A DNA stretch of 64,000 nucleotides, from contig CAAGAT010000038.1 of assembly GCA_900767875.1 (NCBI GenBank), forward strand, positions 9,033 through 73,032, given 5' to 3'. The notes beneath the pieces were generated by a model, which saw only the letters and a list, made by a program, of their open reading frames with translations, was not told the origin of the DNA and searched no databases. Positions 50,802-59,275 of the stretch are shown here, piece by piece. The stretch's first letter is position 1; the number at the start of each line of letters is the position of its first letter. The translations under genes were made by a program, and so were the position numbers. Source of the DNA: an uncultured Sutterella sp. (lineage in GTDB: Bacteria > Pseudomonadota > Gammaproteobacteria > Burkholderiales > Burkholderiaceae_F).

Positions 50802-51138
50802 TAATGCCAAGGGCCCAACAGGCACAATAAACTTGGTGAAGACGGCGTTCGGCCGAGACAGAGATGCTTGGTTTACTCTGCAGGGGCTCAACAATGCAGT
50901 GCGCTATGTAAACACGGAAAAAATAAAGCGCTGGAGACCGACATCCCGGACCAATCCCGTTTTCGCCTCCAACGCTTCATTTTCGACAGTGGATAAGTTC
51001 TCCAATGCCGATGGCACAACTGTACTGACGGAAGCAGATCTAGTCAATCTGAAGGCAAAAAATCCTGATCTATATCAAAGGTCTGATGGCAAACCGCAAC
51101 AGCCTGCGGGGCGAGATGCTTCCACTCAGACGGTCAGA
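50802..51138 (+). other. 337-nt coding-like insert between CRISPR repeats 3 and 4
   Basis: No repeat remnants. Lower GC than its surroundings and open in one frame throughout (…TINLVKTAFGRDRDAWFTLQ GLNNAVRYVNTEKI … FSTVDKFSNADGTTVLTEAD LVNLKAKNPDLY…), with natural-looking composition but no start or stop. Start-to-start distance of the flanking repeats is 366 nt, exactly six 61-nt periods. A gene fragment of unknown origin. Confidence 0.6.
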
Positions 51139-51226
51139 GCCTTCCCCGCGCATGCGGGGGTGTTTCGACGATGCGCACGGCGGCCACGCGCTTTGCCGAG
51201 CCTTCCCCGCGCATGCGGGGGTGTTC

Positions 51227-51436
51227 GAACATTGGGCAGTGGGTCGAAGACGGGCTTCTGTTGGGCTATGAAAAAGAAAAGGGGCTCAACCTCCTGTTGG
51301 AGAGCATGGGCTCCAATCGCCGGCAGCTCGGCACATCCAACAGGGGTAAACCCCTTATCCCGGGGGCAATTATATATGAAAATGACACCTCTGTTGGCGA
51401 CCTATATCAAGTCGACAACGATGTTCGCGGCGCGTA
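51227..51436 (+). other. 210-nt coding-like insert between CRISPR repeats 5 and 6
   Basis: Open in one frame (IGQWVEDGLLLGYEKEKGLN LLLESMGSNRRQLGTSNRGK … GAIIYENDTSVGDLYQVDND), again without start or stop of its own. Not recognisably part of a known family. Confidence 0.55.
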
Positions 51437-51465
51437 GCCTTCCCCGCGCATGCGGGGGTGTTTCC

Positions 51466-51897
51466 ACCAAAAAGGCCGGGTTTGCCGGGCAGATGCCGGG
51501 AGGGGGCGGGCTTGCCGCCCCTGAACATCTTGACGGCCGAAAACCCCACAAAGCACACAAAGACCATCGAAATCCAGAAGGTGGGCAGAAGGCTGGCGAT
51601 CTTGGCGCCGATCAGAGCCCCGAGAAGAATGCCCGGCGCGATGGCGGCCACGGCCGGCCACAGCACGCCGCCTCGGGCGTGGTGCGCCCGCACGGACGAC
51701 AGGGACGTAAACATGATGGTCGCCAGAGACGAGGCGATGGCCACGTGCACGATGTGGCCGTCGGGCACGCCCGTATAGGCGAGCAGCATCGTCAGAAAGG
51801 GCGTCAGCAGCATGCCGCCGCCGATGCCCAGGAGCCCGGCCAGAAACCCGGTGCACGAGCCCAAGAGAAGCAGAGCAAGAGCGATTTCAAGGGGCAT
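51466..51897 (-). pseudogene. TauE/SafE family permease, C-terminal half missing
   Basis: The first 144 residues are normal TauE/SafE: LLGSCTGFLAGLLGIGGGML LTPFLTMLL, ASSLATIMFTSLSSVRAHHA, FWISMVFVCFVGFSAVKMF, RHLPGKPGL. Family members have about 250-270 residues with a second copy of the GIGGG motif. Here coding sequence ends at the last CRISPR repeat (51437-51465), after which the frame reads repeat sequence. A deletion or insertion at the array destroyed the 3' half. Putative sulfite/organic-anion exporter when intact. Confidence 0.85.
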
Positions 51898-51920
51898 AGG
51901 TCTTCCTTTGGGTCCTGGGA

Positions 51921-53114
51921 TCAGAGGCTCTTTTTAAGCAGCCGCCCCATGATGAGCCCGAGGACGAAAAGAACGGTCAGCAGCACCGGCACGGCCGACA
52001 GGGACGCGTGCAGTCCGAAGTGTTCGGCGGCAAGACCAAAGGCGGGCGGGGCAAAGAGAAGGCCCGCGTAAGCCAGAAGCGAAACGAGCGCCGTGGCTTT
52101 GGCCAGGTTCACGTCCTTGACGGCGCCGGCGCGGCTAAAGGCGATGGGCACGATGGGCGCCAGGCCCAGGCCGATGAGCGCGTACCCCGCCAGGCACGCC
52201 GTCCAGCCCGAAGCCGTCAAAACGGTGAGCATGCCCGCCAGGGCCAGGAGGGCCCCCGCGGTGCTCAAAAAGACGTCCCCGAAGGCGTTGCGCAGACGGT
52301 CGGCCGTCAAGCGGCAGAAGAGCGAGCACACCGAAAAGCCCGCAAAGACGAGTGCGGCCACCGATTCGGGCGCACTCTTGACCTGATGCAGATAAAGGCT
52401 TCCCCATTCGCCCACGGTGCCCTCGACCACATAGCAGCACACGCAAAGCAGTCCGCAGATCCAGACCAAAAGCGGCAGACGCCCGACCTTGGCGGCGGCT
52501 TTGGTTTCCTTGTCGTTGCCCGCGTCGCTTTTCTCGGCATCCTGAGCGGTCAACAGGCGCGGCTCGGCCCACCAGATCAAAAAGGCCATGAGGGCGGCGG
52601 GCAGGGCGTAGTTCACCCACAGTGGCAGGGACGTGACGGCAAAGACCGAGCCCGAGGCTGCGGCGGCCGCCGCCCCGATGTTGTAGCCGCCGTGCAGGAT
52701 GGTCATGGTGTTGCGCGAGTAGGTGCGCTCGACATAGACGCCCTGAATGTTCATCGTCACGTCGCACACGCCCACGCACAGACCCAACAGGGCCATGGAG
52801 ACGCCGAAAAAGACAACGGAGGTGGAAAAGGCCACAAGCACCACAAAGAGCATGCAGCCGACGGCGGCAGCCACGAGGGTCGTTTTGGCCGTCAGGCGCT
52901 CGACGAGCTTGGGTGCACAGGACAGGCCCACGAGCCCTGCCAGCCCAAAGACGAGCAGGATGAGGCCGATCTCACCTTCCGTGGCGCCCGTGAGGGTTTT
53001 GAGGGCGGGCATGCGGCTTGTGACCAGGCCATAGGCCAGGCCCGGCGCCATAAAGCAGAGCATGCACGCCAGGCGCGCCGTGGCGTAGGTGAGGTAAGGG
53101 TGGGAGCCCGGCAT
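51921..53114 (-). CDS. Major facilitator superfamily transporter (YbjJ-like)
   Basis: 397 residues with twelve predicted hydrophobic helices. The loop 2-3 motif region GLSCAPKLVERLTAKTTLVA and GLCVGVCDVTMNIQGVYVER TYSRNTMTILHGGYNIGAAA place it near the YbjJ/fucose-permease-like branch. Substrate unknown. It lies between two TauE/SafE genes on the same strand. Confidence 0.85.
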   Translation of the reverse strand: MPGSHPYLTYATARLACMLCFMAPGLAYGLVTSRMPALKTLTGATEGEIGLILLVFGLAGLVGLSCAPKLVERLTAKTTLVAAAVGCMLFVVLVAFSTSVVFFGVSMALLGLCVGVCDVTMNIQGVYVERTYSRNTMTILHGGYNIGAAAAAASGSVFAVTSLPLWVNYALPAALMAFLIWWAEPRLLTAQDAEKSDAGNDKETKAAAKVGRLPLLVWICGLLCVCCYVVEGTVGEWGSLYLHQVKSAPESVAALVFAGFSVCSLFCRLTADRLRNAFGDVFLSTAGALLALAGMLTVLTASGWTACLAGYALIGLGLAPIVPIAFSRAGAVKDVNLAKATALVSLLAYAGLLFAPPAFGLAAEHFGLHASLSAVPVLLTVLFVLGLIMGRLLKKSL

Positions 53115-53132
53115 AACAAAGTCAGTCTTGCG

Positions 53133-53894
53133 TCAGAAAAGCCCGAACTCGCGCGCCAGAATCGAAAAGGCGCTCACGAGCATCAGCGCCACGAGGACGT
53201 TGCGGAAAAGCTCGTCGGACAGGCGCCGGAATGAAGCTACGCCCAGCCGCGAGAACACCATGGTCACGGGAAAGGCCAGCGCGGTGTAGATCCACGTGGC
53301 CATGCTGACGTGACCCGCGGCAAGATACCACACGAAAACCAGCGTGAGGATGACAACGTTGTAGGGACGCAGAACGGCGCTCGTTTCAAACTTGTCCCAG
53401 GGCTGCAGGGCGCACCACATCGTGGGCACGACGCCCGACAGGGACGCCGCGCCGCCCATCACGCCGCCGGCAAAGCCCGAGAGGGCGTCGCAGACGGGCC
53501 GCTCACGGGTAAAGAGTTTTTTGAGGCTTTTTCGCAAGAGGAAAAAGGCCGTGTAAAAGAGCATGAAGAAGGCCACGGCGAGCTTAAGCTGCGAGGCGTC
53601 GATCCAGTTGAGAATCCACGCGCCCACGGGCAGGCCGACGAGCGCGGGCACGAGAAAGCGCGGCATGCGGTGCAGGCCGCTTTTGACGCCGTGACGGGTG
53701 AGCCACAGGCTTTGCACGCCGCTGGCCACACTCATGGCGGCCACGACGGGGACGGCCTCCTCGACGCTCATCACCTGCAGCCAGATGCCCAGGCTCATGA
53801 GCCCGGTGCCAAAGCCGGCCAGACCGTTGACAAAGCCCCCGAGGGCTGCGCCCGCAGCCACATACAGAACCAGTTCCAACGTCAGGCCGTCCAT
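53133..53894 (-). CDS. TauE/SafE family membrane permease
   Basis: 253 residues, full length. GGFVNGLAGFGTGLMSLGIW and the second half-repeat GFAGGVMGGAASLSGVVPTM are the paired family motifs; eight hydrophobic segments. Members export sulfite, sulfoacetate or related anions; specificity is not readable. It is followed by the MFS gene and the broken second TauE/SafE gene. Confidence 0.88.
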   Translation of the reverse strand: MDGLTLELVLYVAAGAALGGFVNGLAGFGTGLMSLGIWLQVMSVEEAVPVVAAMSVASGVQSLWLTRHGVKSGLHRMPRFLVPALVGLPVGAWILNWIDASQLKLAVAFFMLFYTAFFLLRKSLKKLFTRERPVCDALSGFAGGVMGGAASLSGVVPTMWCALQPWDKFETSAVLRPYNVVILTLVFVWYLAAGHVSMATWIYTALAFPVTMVFSRLGVASFRRLSDELFRNVLVALMLVSAFSILAREFGLF

Positions 53895-53906
53895 GATGCC
53901 TCCCCT

Positions 53907-54545
53907 TTATGTCTGCTGCTCTTTTTCAGGCCACGCGCACAGATCCGCGATGGGGCACTCGGCGCAGTGCGGCTTGCGGGCCGTGCAGCAGTAACGGCCG
54001 TGCAGCAAAATCCAGTGGTGGGCGTTGCCAAGGTACTCCTTGGGCAGGGCCTTTTCAAGCTTGTCGCTGCACTCGTCGGCCGTTTTGGCCTTCACCAGGC
54101 TCGTGCGGGCGCACACGCGGAAAATGTGGGTGTCCACGGGAATGTAGGGCTTGCCGAAGGCTACGTTCAGCACCACCTTGGCCGTTTTGCGCCCGACGCC
54201 GGGCAGCGAGACGAGCTCTTCGAGGTCGTCGGGCACCTGTCCGCCGAAGCGCTCCATCAGCGCCTTGGCGATGCCCACGGCGTGCTTGGCCTTGTTGCGG
54301 TAAAGTCCAATGGTCTTGATGTAGGTTTCCACCTCTTCGGGCGTTTTGCCGGCCATGGTGGCCGCATCGGGCATGGCCGCAAAAAGGCCGGGGGTGGCCA
54401 AGTTCACGCTTTTGTCGGTGGCCTGCGCCGAGAGCATCACGGCAATGAGAAGCTCAAAGGGGTTTTTGTGGTCGAGCTCGCTTTCGGGCTCGGGGCGCTC
54501 GTTTTTGAGCCGCTCCATGATTTCGCGTCGCGTCTGGGCGTTCAT
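53907..54545 (-). CDS. nth: Endonuclease III
   Basis: 212 residues from the ATG at 54545 (AGGGAG upstream). DNA glycosylase/AP lyase for oxidised pyrimidines in base excision repair. Helix-hairpin-helix LPGVGRKTAKVVLN includes the catalytic Lys, VDTHIFRV the catalytic Asp, and the C-terminal Cx6Cx2Cx5C (CTARKPHCAECPIADLC) holds the 4Fe-4S cluster. Directly downstream of rnfB, a usual betaproteobacterial pairing. Confidence 0.96.
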   Translation of the reverse strand: MNAQTRREIMERLKNERPEPESELDHKNPFELLIAVMLSAQATDKSVNLATPGLFAAMPDAATMAGKTPEEVETYIKTIGLYRNKAKHAVGIAKALMERFGGQVPDDLEELVSLPGVGRKTAKVVLNVAFGKPYIPVDTHIFRVCARTSLVKAKTADECSDKLEKALPKEYLGNAHHWILLHGRYCCTARKPHCAECPIADLCAWPEKEQQT

Positions 54546-54562
54546 GGCGTTTTCTCCCTGAA

Positions 54563-55162
54563 TTATTTTTGGGTTTTTAGGCTTTGCGCCTTCAAAAGGG
54601 CCTGCATCAGCACGGCGCTCTTGTCGGCCGTGGCGCGCGTGAGCTGCGCCTTTCGGTCGGCGGCGCGGCGGCGGCGCCGCTCTCGGGTGCGCTCGTAGGC
54701 GGCGCGGGCGCGCTCGGCGTCCTCTTGGCTCCAAACGTGGCCGGTTTCGACCATTTCGACGGCGTTGACCGGGCAGGCGCACATGCACAGGCCGCAGCCC
54801 GTGCACTCGGGTTCGATCACGGCAAAAAGGTGCTTGGGCAGCCCCGTGATGCAGCCCACGGGGCAGGCGGCGTCACACAGCCGACAGCCGATGCAGCGCG
54901 CCGCGTCAATGCGGGCGGCGGCAAAGGGCAGCTCGCGGCCGTATTCGGGGTCGACGTCGCCGGCGGCTTGTCCCGTGGCAGCGGCGAGCTTTTCAACGCC
55001 GGCGCGTCCGCCGGGGGCGCAGCGGTTGATCGGGGCTGTGCCGAGCGCCATGGCGCGGGCATACTCGGCGCAGCCGTCAAAGCCGCACTGACGGCACTGC
55101 GTCTGCGGCAAAAGACGGCAAAGCGCCTCGGCAAGGCGCTGCGTGCTCAGGGTGTCGTGCAT
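54563..55162 (-). CDS. rnfB: RnfB/RsxB-type ferredoxin of the electron transport complex
   Basis: 199 residues from the ATG at 55162. LLPQTQCRQCGFDGCAEYARA is the N-terminal 4Fe-4S motif (CxxCx4C with a following Cys in NRCAPGG), then two CxxCxxCxxxCP clusters (CIGCRLCDAACP and CTGCGLCMCACP). The C-terminal basic tail (RTRERRRRRAADRK) is typical of betaproteobacteria. No other rnf genes are nearby and it lacks the N-terminal membrane helix, so it may be a stand-alone electron carrier. Confidence 0.9.
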   Translation of the reverse strand: MHDTLSTQRLAEALCRLLPQTQCRQCGFDGCAEYARAMALGTAPINRCAPGGRAGVEKLAAATGQAAGDVDPEYGRELPFAAARIDAARCIGCRLCDAACPVGCITGLPKHLFAVIEPECTGCGLCMCACPVNAVEMVETGHVWSQEDAERARAAYERTRERRRRRAADRKAQLTRATADKSAVLMQALLKAQSLKTQK

Positions 55163-55229
55163 GGATGAAAAACACAAAAAGAAACCGCCGCCTTCCGCAG
55201 GGAAAAACGGCGGCCGGGATCGTGGGGCC

Positions 55230-55964
55230 TTAGAGCCAGAAGTTTTCCGCGAGCAGCTGGCCGGGCTGGCCGTTGCGCGGGCTCACGATGCCGCGTGCCT
55301 TCAGGCTCGCGCGCACCGCCTTGACCATGGCCGGGTTGCCGCACAGCATCACGCGGCTGTCCTGCGCGGTGATTTGCCGTTCGGCCACTTCCTCGAGGTG
55401 CCCGTTTTCCAGGGCGTCGGGAATGCGCTCGTCGATGATGGCACCGGGCTCGCGCGTGACCGAAGCCATGACGCGCAGCTTGGGCTGCAGCTTTAAGACA
55501 TGCTGCAGATAGCTCGTTTCATGCCAGTGACGCACGCCGTGCACGAGGAAGATGCGCTCGTACTTGTCGGTGATGGTTTCGTCGGAGATGACGGCCACAA
55601 AGGGCGCCACGCCCGTGCCCGTGCTGATGAGCCACAGATCGGTGCCGCCTTCCTGCAGACGCGGCTCGATGAGCATGCCGTTCATCTCGGTGTCGATGAG
55701 GATGTTGTCGCCCACTTTGAGCTGCGCCAGGCGCGGGCTCACGGCACCGCCCTTGACGCGGGCGATGAAAAAGTCGAGCGTTTCCGAGCCCGCTTTGCTC
55801 GCGATGGAGTAGCAGCGCCACTGCGGCTCACCCGTGGTGGGCAGCGCAATGCGCGTAAATTGGCCGGTCTGCCAGGTGCAGCCCTCGGGAACGGCCAGTT
55901 TCAGATGCGTGACGTTGTCGGCGACGGCCTCAACATGCACGACTTTGGTTTGACAGACAGCCAT
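55230..55964 (-). CDS. fpr: Ferredoxin-NADP+ reductase
   Basis: 244 residues. FAD-binding RCYSIAS, ISTGTGVAPFVAVI for NADP(H), LVHGVRHWHETSYLQ and LCGNPAMVKAVRASL, ending in an aromatic C-terminus (AENFWL), as Fpr-type enzymes do. It exchanges electrons between NADPH and ferredoxin/flavodoxin; the ferredoxin gene fdxA lies immediately upstream. Confidence 0.94.
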   Translation of the reverse strand: MAVCQTKVVHVEAVADNVTHLKLAVPEGCTWQTGQFTRIALPTTGEPQWRCYSIASKAGSETLDFFIARVKGGAVSPRLAQLKVGDNILIDTEMNGMLIEPRLQEGGTDLWLISTGTGVAPFVAVISDETITDKYERIFLVHGVRHWHETSYLQHVLKLQPKLRVMASVTREPGAIIDERIPDALENGHLEEVAERQITAQDSRVMLCGNPAMVKAVRASLKARGIVSPRNGQPGQLLAENFWL

Positions 55965-56006
55965 GATGCACTCCTAACGGAAAAAGCGCTTGCAATCCCG
56001 CGCCGA

Positions 56007-56330
56007 TCAGCGCTTGAGGTGCTGGCGCTTGTTGGGCACGTTCACCCATTCGTCCGCGTCGTCCGGATAGGGCTTCTTGCGGGTGATGGACGGCCACTGA
56101 TGCGAGAGCTCGGCATTGATCTGGATGAAGTCGAGCTGGTCGGCCGGCACATCCTCTTCGGCAAAGATCGCGCCTTCGGGGCATTCGGGCACGCACACGG
56201 CGCAGTCGATGCACTCGTCGGGGTCGATCGCCAGGAAATTGGGGCCTTCGTGGAAGCAGTCAACCGGGCAGACGTCCACACAGTCGGTACGTTTGCAGTT
56301 AATGCAGGCTTCGCAAACAACGTGAGTCAT
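56007..56330 (-). CDS. fdxA: 7Fe ferredoxin
   Basis: 107 residues. MTHVVCEACINCKRTDCVDV CPVDCF and IDPDECIDCAVCVPECPEGA carry the 3Fe-4S and 4Fe-4S motifs of FdxA. The C-terminal extension SHQWPSITRKKPYPDDADEW is standard. Next to fpr, its probable redox partner. Confidence 0.96.
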   Translation of the reverse strand: MTHVVCEACINCKRTDCVDVCPVDCFHEGPNFLAIDPDECIDCAVCVPECPEGAIFAEEDVPADQLDFIQINAELSHQWPSITRKKPYPDDADEWVNVPNKRQHLKR

Positions 56331-56495
56331 TTTCTTTGTTACAAGGGGTTTGGTTGAAAAAACGCGTCGCTCCGGGCCGGGCGCCCGTCAGGGGGCGCAC
56401 GCAAAAGACCAAGAAGACGAATCAAACATTTTAGCGAAAAGTTGCCTGCTCCGAAGCGCGTCAAAAATGCGACTTGAAGCGCTAAACCGTCGGTG

Positions 56496-57122
56496 TCAGG
56501 CCAGCGCCCGCCACAGCAAAAAGGCCGACAGCAGCAAAAAGACCGAGCCCGAAATGATGTTGATCAGGCGCGGTCCCCGCGGTCCGCTCAAAAACACGCG
56601 GGCGCGGGCGGCCAGCACCGCGTAGGCGAGCATGAAGACGAACACGATGAGCGTGTAGACGGCAATCATCACCGCCGACTGCAGCGTGTAGGAAAGCGTC
56701 GGATCGATGAACTGCGGCAGCACCGTCAGGCCGAAGATGATGGGCTGCGGGTTGGAGGCCGAAATGGCCGCGCACTTGAAAAATTCGCGCACCAAACCGC
56801 CCTCGGCTTCGTCTTGGTGCCCGATGAGCGAGGCGCCGCGAGGTTTTTTAAGGATCGTGCGCACCCCCAGGTACGCCAAAAAGACGGCCCCGGCAATCTG
56901 CAGGGCTTCAAAGAGGGAGGGACTGGCGGCCAGCACCGCTCCCATACCCGAGAGGGCCAGCACAAAGAGTGCCCCGATGCCCACGGCCAGGCCCAGACAG
57001 CCCGGGATGGCGCGGCGCCAGCCGCCCGCCAGGCCTAGGTTGACGGCCATTACGGCCCCGAGGCCGGGCGTGGCGATGTTGGCGATGCTCGTGATGAGAA
57101 AAAGCGAAAAAAGCGGCGACAT
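56496..57122 (-). CDS. LysE/RhtB-family amino-acid exporter
   Basis: 208 residues from the ATG at 57122. LFLITSIANIATPGLGAVMA VNLGLAGGWRRAIPGCLGLA shows the LysE/RhtB start (PGP is replaced by PGL), with six hydrophobic segments, and KCAAISASNPQPIIF. Likely an exporter of an amino acid or derivative; substrate unknown. Confidence 0.88.
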   Translation of the reverse strand: MSPLFSLFLITSIANIATPGLGAVMAVNLGLAGGWRRAIPGCLGLAVGIGALFVLALSGMGAVLAASPSLFEALQIAGAVFLAYLGVRTILKKPRGASLIGHQDEAEGGLVREFFKCAAISASNPQPIIFGLTVLPQFIDPTLSYTLQSAVMIAVYTLIVFVFMLAYAVLAARARVFLSGPRGPRLINIISGSVFLLLSAFLLWRALA

Positions 57123-57152
57123 GACGGCGCGCAAAGAAAAAAGAGGAAAAAC

Positions 57153-57641
57153 TCAGGCCTTGCGGCGGTACACGCAAAAGGTCAGTGACGGACGGCTTTC
57201 GGTGGCGGCCAGTTCCGAGAGCACCTCACGCTTCCAAATTGAGGGATCGAGGTCCGGGAAAAACGCGTCGCCTTCGATCTCGGCGCCGATTTGCGTCACC
57301 CAGCAGGTATCGACGAGCGGCAGGGCCTGCGCATAGATCTTGGCGCCGCCGATGATGAAGGGCTCTTGACCCTCGGGCACCAGTTTGAGAGCCTCTTCAA
57401 TCGAGCAGGCCGTCAGGCACCCCTGCGGGCGATAGTCCGCGCGGCGGGAGACGACGATGTTGGTGCGGCCGGGCAGGGGCCGTCCGATCGACTCGTGCGT
57501 GACGCGGCCCATGATGACGGGGTGTCCCATAGTGACGGTCTTGAAGTGGCGCAGGTCTTCGGGCAGGTGCCAGGGCATGGTGCCGTTCAGGCCAATCGTG
57601 CCGTTTTGGGCACGGGCGACGATAAGGGAAACGTGGCTCAT
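57153..57641 (-). CDS. folA: Dihydrofolate reductase
   Basis: 162 residues from the ATG at 57641. SLIVARAQNGTIGLNGTMPW HLPEDLRHFK is the substrate/cofactor site with catalytic Asp, VIMGRVTHESIGRPLPGRTN the NADPH site, and IIGGAKIYAQALPLVDTCWV T the third motif. Makes tetrahydrofolate; thyA, which consumes it, is 1.6 kb away. Confidence 0.96.
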   Translation of the reverse strand: MSHVSLIVARAQNGTIGLNGTMPWHLPEDLRHFKTVTMGHPVIMGRVTHESIGRPLPGRTNIVVSRRADYRPQGCLTACSIEEALKLVPEGQEPFIIGGAKIYAQALPLVDTCWVTQIGAEIEGDAFFPDLDPSIWKREVLSELAATESRPSLTFCVYRRKA

Positions 57642-57781
57642 AGATAGGAAATCGGAGGGGCTTGCGCCCAAAGGTTGTTGTCAGCGCGAAATCTAGCAAA
57701 TTTTGCCTCGGCCAAATCGTGGTAGATTCGTCGGCAACGGCCGCGCCGTTGGGACGCGGCAAACCGAGAGAACCACAAAAG

Positions 57782-59203
57782 ATGACGAAAGAGCTGAGCC
57801 AAAAGGCGGGGGTGTTGGCCGAGCGCGTGTGCGCGCACTGGGAGGGCGACGCCCTCGACGAGCTCAAGGCCTATGTGCGGCTGCCGAGCAAATCCAAGGA
57901 CTTTGACCCGGACTGGGAGAAAAACGGCTATCTGCGGCAGGCGCTCGAGCGGGCCGCCGCCTGGGGGCGCACGCTCTTTGGCGAGGGGAACTTTGAGGTC
58001 CTCACTGAGCCGGGCAAAACGCCGGCGCTCTTTTTCGAGCTGCCCGCCACGGGCGGACACGAGGGCCCGGCGGTGTACTTTTATGGGCACCTCGACAAGC
58101 AGCCCGAGGGCAAGGGCTGGGGTGAGAATCGACATCCCTTCGAGCCGGTCGTGGAGGGCGAGAGCCTCTACGGGCGCGGCGCGGCCGACGACGGCTACAA
58201 CTTCTACGCGGCCATGACCGCCGTCAAGAGTCTGCAGGAGGCCGGCGTGCCGCACGCGCGCGTCGTGGGCCTTTATGAGACCGACGAGGAATGCGGCTCG
58301 CGCGATTTTGAATTTTGGATGGACCGCTGCCGGGAGCGTTTCGGCGAGGTGGGCCTGGTGGTCGTCATGGACTGCGGGGCGGCCGACTACGAGCACTTCT
58401 GGATTTCGACGAGTTTTCGCGGCGCCCTGTCGATGCGCTTGACTGTCCAAGTGCTTGAGCACGGCGTGCACTCGGGCATGTACTCGGGCATTGCGCCGAG
58501 CTCGTTTATGATCGCCCGCGCGCTTCTCGACCGCATCGAGGACTCGACAACCGGTGAAATGTCCGACGCGGCCCTCAACGTCGCCATTCCCCAAGAGCGC
58601 CTCGCGCAGATGCGCCGCTGGGCCGAAGTGGTGGGCGAGAAAATCTACGAGGATCTGCCCTGGGTCTGCGGCACGCAGCCTCGCAGCCGCGACGTCTTTG
58701 AAACCGTGGTGATGAACACCTGGAAGCCGCAGCTGTGTGTCACGGGCGCCGACGGTATTCCGGCCGTCGAGCAGGCGGGCAACGTGCTGCGTGCGGGCAC
58801 GACCCTCAAGCTGTCGGTGCGTCTGCCGCCGACGGCCTCAGCCGAAACGGCCCTTGCGCGGATCACCGAGAGGCTCACCGCCGATCCGCTTTTTGGCTGC
58901 CGCGTCACGGTCGATCACGCCCACGGCGAGTCGGGCTGGAACGCCCCGGATCAAAAGGAGAGCCTCACGCAGGCCATCGACGGGGCCTGTGCGCAGATTT
59001 TCGGCTCGGCGCCGGTGTATTGCGGCTGCGGCGGCTCGATCGGCATCCTGCCGCTTTTCAACCGCTATTTCCCGCACGCGCAGTTTCTGCTCACGGGCGT
59101 GCTCGGTCCGCACTCCAACGCGCACGGGCCCGATGAAATGCTGCGGCTCGACTACCTCAAGAAGGTCACGCAGGTGGTGGCGCAGGTGACGGCTTGCGTC
59201 TGA
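57782..59203 (+). CDS. M20 family zinc dipeptidase
   Basis: 473 residues from the ATG at 57782. Metal ligands: His in YFYGHLDKQP, bridging Asp in GRGAADDGYN, Glu pair in YETDEECGSRD, Asp in VVMDCGAAD, His in GVLGPHSNAHGPDE. A dimerisation (lid) domain occupies about residues 200-310. Hydrolyses dipeptides or N-acyl amino acids in the cytoplasm. Divergent from folA. Confidence 0.92.
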   Translation: MTKELSQKAGVLAERVCAHWEGDALDELKAYVRLPSKSKDFDPDWEKNGYLRQALERAAAWGRTLFGEGNFEVLTEPGKTPALFFELPATGGHEGPAVYFYGHLDKQPEGKGWGENRHPFEPVVEGESLYGRGAADDGYNFYAAMTAVKSLQEAGVPHARVVGLYETDEECGSRDFEFWMDRCRERFGEVGLVVVMDCGAADYEHFWISTSFRGALSMRLTVQVLEHGVHSGMYSGIAPSSFMIARALLDRIEDSTTGEMSDAALNVAIPQERLAQMRRWAEVVGEKIYEDLPWVCGTQPRSRDVFETVVMNTWKPQLCVTGADGIPAVEQAGNVLRAGTTLKLSVRLPPTASAETALARITERLTADPLFGCRVTVDHAHGESGWNAPDQKESLTQAIDGACAQIFGSAPVYCGCGGSIGILPLFNRYFPHAQFLLTGVLGPHSNAHGPDEMLRLDYLKKVTQVVAQVTACV

Positions 59204-59224
59204 GTCCTGACTTCTTGAAAAAGC

Positions 59225-59257
59225 AAAAGCTCCCGACCGGCGACGGCGGGAGCTTTT
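59225..59257. terminator. Bidirectional terminator between the M20 gene and thyA
   Basis: AAAAGCTCCCG / CGGGAGCTTTT with an 11-nt loop; serves the convergent genes on both sides. Confidence 0.88.
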
Positions 59258-59275
59258 AAATGTTCAAGCGCTTTG

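Larger units (their letters stand above)
50651..51465 (+). CRISPR. Orphan type I-E-like CRISPR array, six repeats, irregular
   Basis: 29-nt repeats starting GCCTTCCCCGCGCATGCGGG at 50651, 50712, 50773, 51139, 51200 and 51437. The palindromic core CCCCGCGCATGCGGGG and the orientation match type I-E repeats, so the leader lies to the left. Spacers of 32 nt lie at 50680-50711, 50741-50772 and 51168-51199. Repeats 3 and 4 differ at the last base; repeat 5 has lost one T near its end; repeats 1, 2 and 6 are identical. Two intervals are far too long (337 and about 210 nt). Confidence 0.9.

Noticed and set aside
50802..51138. Decayed repeats within the 337-nt CRISPR interval, suggested by the exact 6 x 61 nt spacing
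   Set aside because: At the five expected positions I see no similarity to the repeat; the spacing may be coincidence.
50725..52071. Open frame of 448 codons through the CRISPR array and beyond
   Set aside because: It is held open by the stop-free repeats (repeated AFPAHAGVF) and then runs antisense to the TauE/SafE and MFS genes. No protein family is recognisable.
53310..54698. Plus-strand frame of 462 codons opposite TauE/SafE and nth
   Set aside because: Antisense to two genes with clear motifs; His/Gly/Arg-rich artefact of high GC.
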